This document shows, one piece after another, positions 33,661 through 50,092 of a stretch of DNA of 64,000 bases (positions within the stretch are counted from its first letter, which is position 1; each line of letters opens with the position of its first letter). The DNA comes from Tetradesmus obliquus (taxonomy: Eukaryota; Chlorophyta; Chlorophyceae; Sphaeropleales; Scenedesmaceae). The notes under the pieces were generated by a model. The model did not search any database, was not told the origin of the DNA, and saw only the letters and a list, made by a program, of their open reading frames with translations. The stretch is from contig CP126201.1 of assembly GCA_030272155.1 (NCBI GenBank), positions 1,116,001 to 1,180,000 on the forward strand, read 5' to 3'. A program made the translations under genes and the position numbers.

Positions 33661-34168
33661 GGCGACCAATATGGTGAATGTAAGCCGATACTAATTAGTG
33701 TCCTTTAATCAGGTCAATGGATACCGTGACGAGAGTACAGGCTGCAGCAGCAACTTCGTCCCGAGGTGTGCAAGCTGTCGGCCTGGTCACTATGCAGCAA
33801 TGGCTTGTTGGTATCAAGTTGTAAACAAATGGCTCAAACGTGGGGCGATATGCAGAGCTCAGCTTGAAATTGCTTTCACGATCACAGTGTTGTTCAGTTG
33901 TCAAAGCAGGCGGCACGTGCAGGGTTTCCTAATAATTTACAACTTCTGTAGCCCCGTTCACCGCCACAGAGCGTATTCGTCTAATGCATACACATCTGAA
34001 GCACAGCAGCAAGTTCATACACAACAGCTTCTACCTGCACCAACCGACAGGGCCCACAAGCAACAACTTGCATCTGCTGATATTGCCGCTTAAAACCACA
34101 GTATAATTTGCACATACAACATCGATATCTCGCTGGCACGCTCCTGCACGGCAGCATAGCACTGCAGC
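33661..34168. promoter_or_regulatory. Shared divergent upstream region of glutamate 5-kinase and SFT2
   Basis: A 508-bp gap separates two divergent start codons. A TATA-like CAGTATAATTT lies about 65 bp before the SFT2 start. No strong element is seen on the kinase side. Confidence 0.5.
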
Positions 34169-35322
34169 ATGGACTTGTTCAAGAACCTACTGCCAGGAGG
34201 CAGCCAACAACAGCAAGCAGCAGCAGACAGCCCTAGCCTGCTGGCAGACTGGACATCCTACCAGCAGCAGTCAGATGTAGAAGCAGGCGGCAGCACAGCA
34301 GCTGCTGGATCAGGCATAGCTGCAAAAGCAGAGGAGGTTGGCAGCAGCATAACATCCTTCTTCCGCTCAGGCTATGCAGCAGTGTCAGATGGTGTGACCA
34401 CCATTGGCAACACAAGCTTGGAAACCTCGTGAGTCTGCGTTGTGCAACTCTTCGTACAGCACCCGCTACAGCAGCCGCTGCCCGTGTGAAACAGCACACT
34501 TGCAGGACAGAGCGCAGCTGTCCTGCATGCGCCGCAGTTTCCTTCCAACATGTCACCTTGCAGCACGCCTTCCCACAGCCTCCCTCCCGCAGCTTTAACC
34601 GTATGCTTGTGCTCGGCAGCAGCTGCGGCGACCTTGAGCCGGTGCACTCCTGCCTTTACCGTGATACCTGCTGCAGGATACCCACTGGGCAGCAGATGGT
34701 GCACTTCTTCTCTTTCCTGGGCGTAGGCGTGCTGTTCCTGTTCTTTGCGTTCTTCATAGGCCTTCCCACGCTACTGCTGTCCCCCAGCAAGTTTGCGCTG
34801 TTCTTCACCATAGGCTGCTGCCTGGTGCTGAGCGCGTTTGCTGCACTGAAGGGCTGGCGCGCGCAGATGCAGCACATGATGGCTCGGGAGCGGCTGCCAT
34901 TCAGTGCAGGTGGGTTGAACAGTCTGCAAGCTGCTGTGTCGATGCTGTGGTTGATGCCATAAATTGCACACAACATTCACACACATCAGGCAACATCAGT
35001 TTTGCTGTGTTGCCGTGCCGTATCGTTTCTCAGCAGATCCCACAATACCCGCATGCTGCATGCTGAGTCATGCCTTGCTGCGCTGCCTTCTCCTGCAGGC
35101 TACATCGGCAGTGTGGTGATGACGCTGTATGCAGCACTGATCATGAAGAGCTATGTGCTATCGCTGCTGTGTTCGGGGCTGCAAGTTGTCGCGCTGCTGT
35201 ACTACCTGACCAGCTACTACCCTGGTGGCACCAGTAGTGTGAAGTTCATGCTGAGTATGTTTGGCAGTGCAGCCAGCAGCTGCTTCAGCACATGCAGTGC
35301 GCTGGTGTTTGGCAGCAAGTGA
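34169..35322 (+). CDS. SFT2: SFT2-family vesicle transport protein
   Basis: Golgi membrane protein of the SFT2/Got1 family, involved in retrograde transport-vesicle fusion. Exons 34169-34428, 34677-34909, 35099-35322; 717 nt, 238 aa. The first 95 residues are a hydrophilic Gln/Ala/Ser-rich N-terminus. Four hydrophobic segments follow, with family hallmarks FFSFLGVGVLF, IGLPTLLLSPSKFALFFT, ARERLPFSAG, GYIGSVVMTLYAAL and YYLTSYYPGGTSS. Length is at the upper end for the family because of the N-terminal extension. Its introns, unlike those of the neighbours, show no exon-edge copies. Start chosen as the first ATG giving the full conserved frame. Confidence 0.93.
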
Positions 35323-35370
35323 TGTATCGACACCCAGGAGTCAGCGCCACTGGCGGAATTGGTGGTCGTG

Positions 35371-35408
35371 ATGCTCTCAACGGCTGGTTGTGACAACTTT
35401 GAGAGCAT
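35371..35408 (+). terminator. Hairpin downstream of SFT2
   Basis: A 10-bp perfect stem (35371-35380 with 35399-35408) and 18-nt loop, 50 bp after the SFT2 stop. It may be a 3'-UTR structure; the role is inference. Confidence 0.4.
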
Positions 35409-35993
35409 GCAAGAGCGGTGATATGCTGGTGATACCTGTTACCATTCATGGTCACAAAAATGGCACATGCGGCGGCAGCAACTTCTTAGTTGCCGTGAAA
35501 CAGCAGGGTTAGCTCCGCTGATGCTGCTCCCATGCTACTGACCTCGGCAAAAGCGCCACATGTCACCTTCAAGTTGATCATCCACACATCAGACATGGCG
35601 CAGATGCGATGGGGTGCGTGGTGAAACAGTGCAGCTTGAGCAACAGCGTTCAAGTTGTACAATGTTGTGCATCCAGAGGGCTTGCAACTGTGCTTTGCTT
35701 CGTCGAAACTGTGTCTCAGGGACACTGGTCACTGTATCAGCTACTGCCGCAGTGCGTTCAAAATGCAAGTGACACGCTGTCCTCTAATAATGTTATGTTG
35801 ATCGAATTCGATGCCATCTTGTATGTAAGCGATTCGAACAATTACTGGTACTGTTACTCGCCGATCTATATCCGCAGGACTTCGAGCGATCTTCACACTA
35901 CAGTAGCTGCTGTAGTAGATCTATTTGTAGATTTAAATCTATACATACCTGTATCTGTTCTACTGGCTGGTGTGGAGCTGGCCTTTCCCGAAT
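35409..35993. other. Intergenic between SFT2 and the next plus-strand gene
   Basis: AT-richer than average, with an open plus frame from 35609 that I cannot tie to a family. I see no splice-supported gene. Confidence 0.4.
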
Positions 35994-36775
35994 ATGGAGA
36001 TGAGAGATAGCAACTGCCCCATCCCCAGTGCAATCAGCCATAGAGGGGCAGATGTTGCTGCAGCATGTGGGCCTCTGCAGTTGATTGCAGCGAGTTTGCT
36101 TGCAAGCTGCCAGGACAGCAAGCAAGCCACCCAGCAGCTGTGCAATCTTCTGGTAACCAGCAAGGTCTTCGCACAGGCGCGTCAGGGCTGCCAGGGTCTT
36201 CTGCCTGTCACGTTTGGCCCGCCAGCCACAGCAGAAGCAGCAGCAGCCTTTGCAGGTGGGAGGACTGTAGCGTGTGGAGGTTCAAAGCAGTACCGGCCAG
36301 TTGGTGTGGCTGTGGTGTCAGCAACTTCCAGTTCGCATCCACTTTGCATACTCATCAAGCGTCCGCTTTTCATTCTGTTGGTTGGGCACAGTTGTATGCT
36401 GCACAGGTGCTGCCATGCTTAGTGCTGATTGTGTTGTGCTGCGGTGCATGCGGTACCGCACCGGTGCTTTGCGGTCACATGTACAAAAGGCACGGGGCTT
36501 GTGCATTTACAACTATCAACAGCTGTAGTCCAAATGCTTTCCTGCAGAGTGGCTAGCCAAGTACGGCTGGCTGGCAAGCTCTTTGGAGCTGCAGCTCGTC
36601 CGCAAAGACTATCTTTGTGAGGCCCAGATTCCATGCAACTCCCAACGCTCCGCAACTGAGCTGGCCATTGCAGCAGCGCTGCAGAAGTCTGCAGCAGCAG
36701 CAGCAGCAGCAGCAGGTTGCCGGGGCAGCCCAGGCAGCCTACACATACGTTCCTGCAAGCTGGAAGGTGCTGGCC
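35994..36775 (+). CDS. Partial unrecognised gene, resembling algal F-box/LRR-type proteins
   Basis: Exon 35994-36255 starts at MEMRDSNCPIP and includes LQLIAASLLASC, KQATQQLCNLLVTSK and AAAFA. It ends in phase 1 at a GTGGGA donor and joins in frame to an exon from 36548 (acceptor CTGCAG), giving EWLAKYGWLASSLELQL and a long Ala run. A helical N-terminus followed by a WLAKYG-type step resembles large algal LRR proteins, but no consensus LRR is intact. The frame then enters a 180-bp tandem array and meets a stop at about 36957, so it is either spliced onward or truncated. Confidence 0.45.
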
Positions 36776-36784
36776 TGGACAGCT

Positions 36785-37600
36785 CCCGTTGCACCCACCG
36801 ATCCACAGCAGTGTGCAGCTCCTCACAGCTGCCTCGCTGGTTGTGGAGTGTTGCAGACATGTTTGTTGATGTCCTGCAAGCTTGGTGTAGTGCTTTCAGC
36901 CTTTGGATGGCCTGGGACCAGAATATTTACTGCAGCTTTGGCCTTGCAGGTCCCTAGCAGCGCTCTCCTTACACTCGCCTGTCCACAGCAATGTGCAGCT
37001 CCTCACAGCTGCGCCGCTGGTTGTGGAGTGTTGCAGACATGATTGTTGATGTCCTGCAAGCTTGTTGTAGTGCTTTCAGCCTGTGGATGGCCTGGGACCA
37101 AAATATTTACTGCAGCTTTGGCCTTGCAGGTCCCTGGCAGCGGTCCCCTTGCACCCACCTGTCCACAGCAGTGTGCAGCTCGTTGCAGCTGCACCGCTGG
37201 TTGTGGAGTGTTGCAGACATGTTTGTTGATGTCCTGCAAGCTTGCTGCAGTGCTTTTAGCCTGTGGATGGTCTAGGACTAATTTATTGACTGCAGTTTTG
37301 GCCTTGCTGCTTTTTGGCAGCGCTCCCCTTGCACCCACATGTCCACAGCAGTGTGCAGCTCGGTGCAGCTGCACCGCTGGTTGTGGAGTGTTGCAGACGT
37401 ATTTGTTGATGTCCTGCACCTCGCTGAGCTTGTTTTGTTGCTTTCAGCCTGTGGAGGTTCTAGGACTGATTTCTTTACTGCATGTTTGGCCTTGCCGGCC
37501 TCTGGCAGCGCTCCCCTTGCACCCACCTGTGCACAGCAGTGTGCAGCTTCTCACAGCTGTGCCGCTGGTTGTGGAGTGCTGCCGCAATGTGTGGATACGG
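36785..37600 (+). repeat. Tandem array of about 180-bp units (five copies)
   Basis: A unit beginning near TCCACAGCAGTGTGCAGCTC recurs at roughly 36795, 36978, 37158, 37338 and 37525. Each contains a TTGCAG acceptor-like site and the segment TGGTTGTGGAGTGTTGCAGA. It is likely the same exon-edge duplication process acting on the partial plus-strand gene, but the functional exon boundary is not clear. Confidence 0.8.
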
Positions 37601-37807
37601 CTTGTAGGCCCGAGATTTTCTTTCGGGGCAAATGCTTTGCAGTCGAGTTGTTCATACACAGCAGTCCGTGGAAGCAGTGCATCAAGATCAGCTGCGTGCA
37701 TTACAACAGCTGATCTGGCCGCACATCCAGGCAGAAAACAGCAGATAAACGTAGCAAGCCGCATTGACCTCAGCAGTGCCCTGTGACTCCGTTCTTGAAC
37801 AATCAGT

Positions 37808-38522
37808 TCATCAGCCCTAGCAGGCTGGGCCGCAGCTCGCCGCCCCGCTTGACACCCCTCGTGTACTCTTTGCTCCGGTTGGCCGCATCGTGAAGTTCAC
37901 CGCATCCCGCTCCGCCACTAGCCGCCACAGCTCAGCCAGATACATCCTGCAGCGGAGTGATGGCAACCGCCCCCATGTGACGATCCCACCGTCCGAAATA
38001 CACCAATCAGGATGCAGGACACATGCATCACATAGCCACATCACCCATGAATTCAAATTTGATAACAAGCTCAGCCCATCAGCCCCAGCAAGCTCGGCCG
38101 CGGCTTGCCGTCCCGCTTGGCGCCGCGCATGTACTCCTCACTCAGCTTGGCCGCATTCACTGCATCCTGCTCCGCCACCAGCCGCCGCCCTTCTGCCAGC
38201 AAATCTTGCACCGTGATTACCATGGGCTGAAAGACCGGCAGGCCCTCCTTGATCAAACCGCATGTGGCTTTTGGTAAAGTGCCGTAGGCACTACCTATTT
38301 TTAAGTCCGTGCCACCCAGTCAGCAACTACCTCAGCCCATCAACCCTAGCAAGCTCGGCCGCGGCTTGCCGTCCCGCTTGGCGCCGCGCATGTACATGTA
38401 CTCCTCACTCAGCTTGGCCGCATTCACTGCATCCTGCTCTGCCACCAGCCGCCGCCCTTCTGCCAGCAAATCCTGCACCGTGATTACCATGGGCTGAAAG
38501 ACCGGCAAGCCCTCCTTGATCG
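37808..38522 (-). repeat. Three extra copies of the Rubisco activase terminal exon end, about 260-bp unit
   Basis: The last 190 or so bases of exon 38599-38840, including the stop codon, recur with stops at about 38332, 38071 and 37811 (functional 38599), steps of 267, 261 and 260 bp. The nearest two are near identical, with a one-codon duplication in one; the farthest is strongly decayed. All lie downstream of the functional stop. Confidence 0.9.
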
Positions 38523-38598
38523 AACCGCATGTGGCTTTTGGTAAAGTGCCATAGGCACTACCTATTTCTAAGTCCGTGCCACCCAGTCAGCAACTGCC

Positions 38599-43554
<4,956 letters not shown>

Positions 43555-46500
43555 TCTGCTGTATTGAGGCTACCTACTGTTCAGAGCAATGGTGCAGCAA
43601 ATGCAAAACTGTGCTGTCTGGCTTGCCACAATGCTGGGAACTACAGTGAAAGAATACTTTACACAGTCTGCGAAGAATCTAGTATCTGCTTCAATGTTTT
43701 CGTGATCGAAACAATGTGCCACGTGGTCAACCTGTCCGTGAGAGGTGCACAGGGGTCCACCTGGCGGGGAGTGGCCCCACGTATGATGGCTGATCCACTT
43801 TTAAAGCTGCGCACACGTTTGTGAATGATACCACTATATATCGTTATGGAAAAACAGCAGTACGATTACAATGTCGAAGCCGCTCATGGCATGCTGTACA
43901 GCTTGTACTGTAATGTTGGTGGTCAGCATGTACAGGACACAGGAGGAGCTCGGCTAACACGCTGGGCCAAGGCTACTGATCATAACAGCTATGCTAACAG
44001 GCTCAAATCGCGCCAGGTGCTCGCTGAGCTGCGCGCTGAAAACATCAGCTGCTGCAAGTTTGCAGCCAGCGCCGCAGTGCGCAAGTCTCTGCGTACCAAC
44101 TTGCAGGAGTAAGGCCTGCAGCATGATGAAGCTCGCACACTGCCAGTTCACAAACTAACCCAAATAGACTGTTGAGCACGTGCACGTTGACTCCTGGTGG
44201 TGCACCCATGCATGAAAGGCTGCCTGTGCCTGCCTGTGCGATAACATGTTTACTACACGTTGTCAACACAGCAGCGAACACACCGCAGCACTCCTAGCTT
44301 CTCAGACAAGCCTCGTCAGCAGCAACAGTCCAACAAAGAAGAACGAATAATAATATACAAGCAGCCACATGTAACTACACTGTACACCTCTGTGCAGTGT
44401 GCTGTGCTTACTGCTGCAGGAGGCATTTGAAGCCTGCTCGGCACAGCTGCAAATCACCTCAAACCAAACGCCGACACAGCTGGTGTGCAGCGGTAACAGC
44501 AGCACCAAGCACAGCATCACTCAGTGCTGCTGGTGGTCTGGGTCTCAGGCCATAGTATTACACAGCACAGCAAGGCACAGCTGCGCCACATTTTGGTGCG
44601 ACAAACAGCGGTGCTGCTGAGGCTAGTTGAAGTTCAGACGAGCTGTGGCAGCAGCTGCAGCTACAGCTGTACATGGCACACACGCACACTGTGCGTGTGG
44701 CACACAAAACAACCAATCCAGCCTCAATGCATGTTCCCTCCCTCTCGGTGGATTGAAACCAGAAAGCATCTGGTCCCTGCCAAGTTTTTCCACACCCTTG
44801 CTGATTGTTGTTGATTTGTGCCTGTAAACAGCCTTTGCGCAAACTCTGCAGCAGACATATGCACCTCAAATCACAGCGCACCACTATAACCGCTTTGGCA
44901 CTGCCTCCACATCCAGTTGTGCCCTAATGCAGGCGCTGTGCAGGCAACAACGAGGCAACAACACACAGCACACCCACCTCACGCAACGGCACACAAACTA
45001 TACAGTGCAGAGGCTAGTGGTCCACAGTTCAAGCAACAGCACCTACCCCAGACCCTCACTCAAAACAAGCCAACAAGCTATCAAGCTAGAATGCATATTG
45101 TACACGTGACGGCAAGCCCACCATCACACCGCCAAACTCAAACAAGTGGCTCACAAGAGCCTCCCAATTCAAACATTCAAAACACATACATAACATGTTA
45201 CTAACAGCACATCCTTACAGCAAGATGACGATGCTAAAGAGGAATGCAAAGATGGAAGAGGTTGGATGCATCAGGTCAGTTCATGTGATGTGTGACTGCA
45301 GAGCATGCACTTGCTACCGTGGGCACTGCTGGCCAGATGTGTCACACCTGTTAGCAGCCATGCAGCAAGTATGACAATGTAACAACTAACAACTGGTTCC
45401 GCTCTATTCCACTCCAGCACAACGTAGACAAGCCACAAACTCCAAACAAACTTCTTAACACTCTGACACTGATATATCAAAGCCTTAGAACAGGGTTGAG
45501 TTTTTGCCGCTAGTGCACGGAAGCTGCGTGCACTGCTGCTCCATTATACAGAGGCGGAGTAGCAGCTGCAGGAAGTGTGACATGCACATCAGAAAGTGTG
45601 ACATGCACATCACACTTATGCTGCTGCAGCTGCATGCCGTGGACCTCTCAGAGTCTTCTGCACGCCTCTGCACACTACCAAACCCTGCAAAACATCCAGA
45701 GACCCCTCAAACACACACACACACACAACCTGAAGAAACTGCAGCATTGCTGACCAGGCTGCAGCAGTTACAGTCATCCTGTGTGTTAGGTTTTGTATTT
45801 GTAACAGGCCCCAGCCGCTGCTACAACCAGGACCTGCCATGCAAGTGTCCCGACTTGCACACAGGTGCACACATACATTTCTAGCCTCACAGTACAAACC
45901 GCAAGTTGCTCTCTGGCAACTTGCCAGCAGCAGCAACAACAACACCAGGCAGCAGCAGCACAAGAAAGAGTCACAGCTGCTGAAGCTAACACCCCCTCCC
46001 CCTAGCTCTCCATAGTACAGGATGCAACTCTACAAGATGCAACTCAGTTTGAAATTCAACTCAGCTCCCTCGCCCCTTCTTCTTCGTCCCCGACAAGTAT
46101 GTACATGCAGCACCAAGCATCAACACCAAAAGCGCGCCATCCCAACAACAACACCAAGGCAGAATCGACACCTCGCAGCAACATCTGGACGTATCACCAG
46201 TAGCAGAACAAACTCTGAGCAGCTGAACTGCACACAGCATCAAACAGCTCACTGCACAACCTTCTGCAACCGCAGCAGGATCCTTCATATGCCTGCCCTC
46301 GCACTACCATGCTCATTGCAGCTGCTGTGTAAGCACATTGTACCGGCCTGTCTGGCAGCAAGGGCTGCCACATGCCCGCATCACAACCGCGCCACATGAC
46401 GTGCTAGTCGCAGCTGCTGTTACTGCCCAGCCCTGGCCGATCACAGTGCCTACAACCTCCTGCCTTCTGACCAGTCAAACGTAGTGAACTCAGTCGAACT

Positions 46501-47086
46501 GTGTTGGACCAGTCAGACATACCACGTTGTCTGACCGGACAAACCACACCACACCTTCTGACCAGTCAAACTCGCCGCAATGCTACACAGATCATCAGAC
46601 TGCCTTCTCTGAAGCACTGCTGGCGATTACACAGCTGCACCACTCAGCCAGCTAACAGCCAACGTACCGACATGCACAACAGGCAAACACCCTAACAGCA
46701 GCAGCAGCAGCAGTAGCAGCTACTGCCCCTGCCCTCAGCTACTTTCTTTTGTAATGTACAATGGGCAGTCTCACCACCCTCCCCAAACCCATGTGCTTTT
46801 AGTGCACTAGAGCCCAGAGCTGCCTCCCCCCACTGAATGACGCTCCACTTTGACCAACTTTGACCGACTTTGACCAAATTTGACCAGCTGACAGTCTGAC
46901 CGCTTGACCAGAGATGCAGCACTCTGCTGGCAAGTGCTGCTGCGGGGCACACTCCTACTGCTGCTCCTCCCTGCACAGAGCTGCCGCAGCAGCTGACAAT
47001 GCCTGCCAAGATTGGTCCCGCGATGTTTTCGCTGTGGGGTCACCTGCTGCTGGTGCCCATACCGCCTGCCGCAGCCTGTTGCTGCA
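43555..47086. other. Intergenic region upstream of Rubisco activase
   Basis: No splice-supported gene seen. The most open frame (plus, 43849-44112, starting MEKQQYDYNVEAAHGM) has no recognisable domain. Contains a CA microsatellite (45711-45728), a duplicated 19-bp GTGTGACATGCACATCA unit (about 45576-45614) and a TTGACC-rich minisatellite (46847-46912). The activase promoter should lie in the first few hundred bases. Confidence 0.5.
46847..46912 (+). repeat. TTTGACCAAC-type minisatellite
   Basis: Four tandem 10-11-bp units with TTGACC cores, plus a fifth TTGACC nearby. Further TGACCAGTCAAAC motifs lie at 46468-46575. TTGACC is the core of plant W-boxes; function here is inference. Confidence 0.7.
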
Positions 47087-48573
47087 TCAATACCTGCTGC
47101 TGATCAGCTGCTGCTGCTGCTGCTGCTGCTGGCCAAAGGAGTCACTACCCATCGCCTGATCCAGCACAAGCGCCCGCGGATGCGGCAGCTGCACCCGCTG
47201 CTGCTGCTGCTGCTGCTGCCGTGCCGGGTGAGACAGCACCTGAGGGCCCAGGAACAGCGGCCGTGCTGCTGCTGCTGCTGCTGCCCTGTGGTCTGATGTG
47301 TCCTGCAGGCAGCCATAGTGGTTGGGGTACTGCTGCTGCATCAGCTGCTGCTTCCTTGAGCGGCGCTTAAGTGCGCAGCGGAAGTCTGTCAGCACCTGAA
47401 CCTCCTCAACCACCTGCACCGCAGCAGCAGCAGCAGCAGCGGCAGCAGTGAGCATGCTGGGGCTTCTGAGTGCACAGCGGAAGTCTGTGAGCACCTGACC
47501 TCCTCAACCACCTGCACCGCAGCAGCAGCAGCAGCAGCAGTGAGCATGCTAGGGCTTCTGAGTGTACAGCGGACGTCGGTGAGCACCTGAACCTCCTCAA
47601 CCACCTAGACCACAGCAGCAGCAGCAGCAGCAGGAGCAGCAGCAGCAGCAGCGGCAGTGAGCATGCTGGGACATCTTTGAAAACCCTACGCAGCACAGCC
47701 TCTTCTCTGAAATTCCGCAAGCCCCTCGCCTGCTCAGCAACGTGGCTGCTCCTGCCCCGCTGCTGCTGCACCAACACCACTACTAACAGCCGCTGCTGCT
47801 GCTGTTTACACCCACCTGCTCCGCAAAGTGCTGGCTCACTGCCTGCAGCAACTCCTCAGGTGCTGCTGCAGGGCCCACGCCAGCCACCACTACTAACAGC
47901 ACCTAATGCTACTGTTGCCTGCTATATGCTCCTCCCTCAGCTGCTCAGCAAAGTGGCGGCTCACTGCCTGCAGCAGCTCGTCCCGTGCTCATCCTGTGCT
48001 GCTGCTGCTGCTGCTGCTGTTCACATCCCTTCTCACCTGCTCCGCAAAGTGGCGGCTCACTGCCTGCAGCAGCTCCTCAGGTGCTGCTGCAGGGCCGACC
48101 CCAGCCAGCGCAAACACACGCCTGTAGCGCATGAGGGACACCACCTCCAGCTTCGCCAGGTCAACCAGCTGCAGCAGCAGCAGCAGCAGCAGGCGCAGCA
48201 GCAGCAGCAGCAGCAGAAGCAGCAGCAGCAGTGAGAAGAATCGACGATGTTAGCAGTTGACAGGCAGTTGCAGGGTGCGTGTGTATGCAAAAGATCGGGC
48301 AGTGCTTTCAGTGGAGGCATTCTGTCATTTGCTGCAGGCATCTGCTGCATGCATTGCATGTGCAATTGCAACTGCTCGTGCACTGCGTCGATCTGTGTTG
48401 ACTGAAGGACCTGAACTTGGCGGTTGTTCTGGCAGCCGCAGGCCACTGTTCAATGATTGCTGCTGCTGCTACTGCTGCTGCTGCTCCAGGCGCTGCCTCA
48501 AGTGCAGCTGCTCACTGTGGAGGCTGTGAAGTGCCCGCTGCTGCTCTTGAAGATGGATGGCTTGAAGATGTCT

Positions 48574-48616
<43 letters not shown>

Positions 48617-49836
48617 AAGCAGGAGTTGTTGCCAAGCGATGAGTGGTAAACAGATCACCCAGAAGTCTGGTGCTGGCGTTCTGCCTGCAGTGCACGCTGG
48701 AAATGCCACGCGCTGTCCTGCACTGAGCGGTCCCTGGTTGCAGCATTGCCTGTGGCATGCAAGTCAGCATGGCCGAGAGCGCTGGCCATATCACTTATAT
48801 GCAAAGCACATCACTTCACAGCACAGCGCACCTGGCACAGGTGACAGTGCCTTTGGGGGCCTCCTCACACGTGGCCGAGTCAGGATCTCTGCAAGATGCA
48901 ATGACGCAAGCACAGCAGCGGCAGCAGGTGAGCCCTACTGGAACTTGCAAGACACAGCCTGCGTGCCCCAGCTGCAACAGCTTGACAATGACAAATTCAA
49001 AGCGATTTTAAAACACACTTGAGGTTTGCTCAGCAGCTGTGCTCACCGATCTGGGGCTCCCGTGCCTCTGTCATCTCCTCAGAGGAGTCGTCCTGCAAGC
49101 ACAACGCCAAGCACTGCTCAGGCCTGAACTTTGAAAAACAATTGTACATTTCATGGCAATGACTGATGCGCACCTGCACGTCTTCTGGCCCGTACTCCAC
49201 CACGCTCAGCGCGTTGCGCTGCAGCTTGACCTCCTCGCCATTCGCCAGCACCTGCAGGCAAACCAGGACAAGGTTAAATCCCATACCGGTACATCACGTA
49301 TATGGGCATTGCTGTAGGTCTCGCAGCGTACTGAGACAGGCCCTGCTCTCAGCTAGGGTTGCTGGGTAAGGGGAGAGGATCAGTGCTTCCTGTTGCACGA
49401 GCACTCATTCAATGAATAAGCAGTCGCTGATAGATCTTAGGCACGCATCAGAAAGGGTGGGAAACTGGGGCGGGAGGCATGTGGTTCCGAAGGCCAGGGC
49501 TGACTCATTTCTTCCACGCACCAGGAAGTGCCAGCCCCCAAGACCAACTGCTTTCTTCACCACAGCTGTCTGGCCAATCAGCGCGCGCTGCAGATGCAAC
49601 AAACAGAGCGTCAGAGCCTCTGGTGCACTGATTGGTTTGGCCCATGGGCAAGCTGTTTGCCCTTGACGCACCTTCGTGCGGTTGTTGCCAATGACAATGA
49701 CCTTTGTCTGCCTTGGCAGGATTGCTACCTCGTCCGAGGAAGCAGAGCTCGGAGACGACTCCCCGCACAGAGGAACCTTCATCTCCGGCACGCCTACGTT
49801 CAATCCGGATCTATCCTTACACACTAAACTCGCCAT
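47087..49836 (-). CDS. SAP30-like subunit of Sin3/histone deacetylase complex
   Basis: Predicted nuclear co-repressor subunit that bridges Sin3 and histone deacetylase. Exons 49672-49836, 49522-49587, 49174-49251, 49047-49092, 48832-48888, 48516-48571, 48037-48168, 47087-47413; 927 nt, 308 aa, phases consistent. Residues about 55-100 form a KOW/Tudor-like block (GQTAVVKKAVGLGGWHFLVL, GEEVKLQRNALSVVE). A short acidic and basic linker follows. Residues about 156-222 match the Sin3-binding SAP30 domain (VDLAKLEVVSLMRYRRVF, EELLQAVSRHFAEQ, VVEEVQVLTDFRCALKRRSR). The tail is Gln-rich. It lies 256 bp downstream of, and in the same orientation as, the FAS1 gene. Confidence 0.85.
47455..47625 (-). 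repeat. Two acceptor-edge copies of SAP30-like terminal exon
   Basis: The exon start (VVEEVQVLTDFRC) and acceptor recur with edges near 47513 and 47608, each next to short CAG tracts. Confidence 0.85.
47810..47985 (-). repeat. Two donor-edge copies of SAP30-like exon 48037-48168
   Basis: The exon end coding LLQAVSRHFAEQ and its donor recur near 47945 and 47820. Confidence 0.75.
48572..48616. repeat. CAG triplet tract at an acceptor
   Basis: About 14 triplets abut the acceptor of SAP30-like exon 48516-48571. The next exon's acceptor at 48169 has a similar, interrupted tract. Confidence 0.9.
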
Positions 49837-50092
49837 TTTATGCAAGGGTATATGCGTGTCACTGCTGGGAAGAGTTGGTGCAAGTGCCTGAGCAAAGGAT
49901 TTCGGGCCAACGTGGAATGGAGAAGAGCGAGAGATTTCGTTTTGGGTATGGTAGGTGCAAGTTCAGATGCCGTTCGCGGCCTTCTAGCACCAATCCTCGC
50001 CAACCCTCGATGAGCAGTTTGTCATGACACAAAATATCGCCCTGCCCCGGCATCAGCAATGAATCTGCGTTGATCGCGATGCCCCACGGCAT

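Noticed and set aside
43825-44112. Plus-strand ORF starting MEKQQYDYNVEAAHGM
   Set aside because: Open and not repetitive, but no domain, no splice context and minus frames across it are equally open; left as unsupported.
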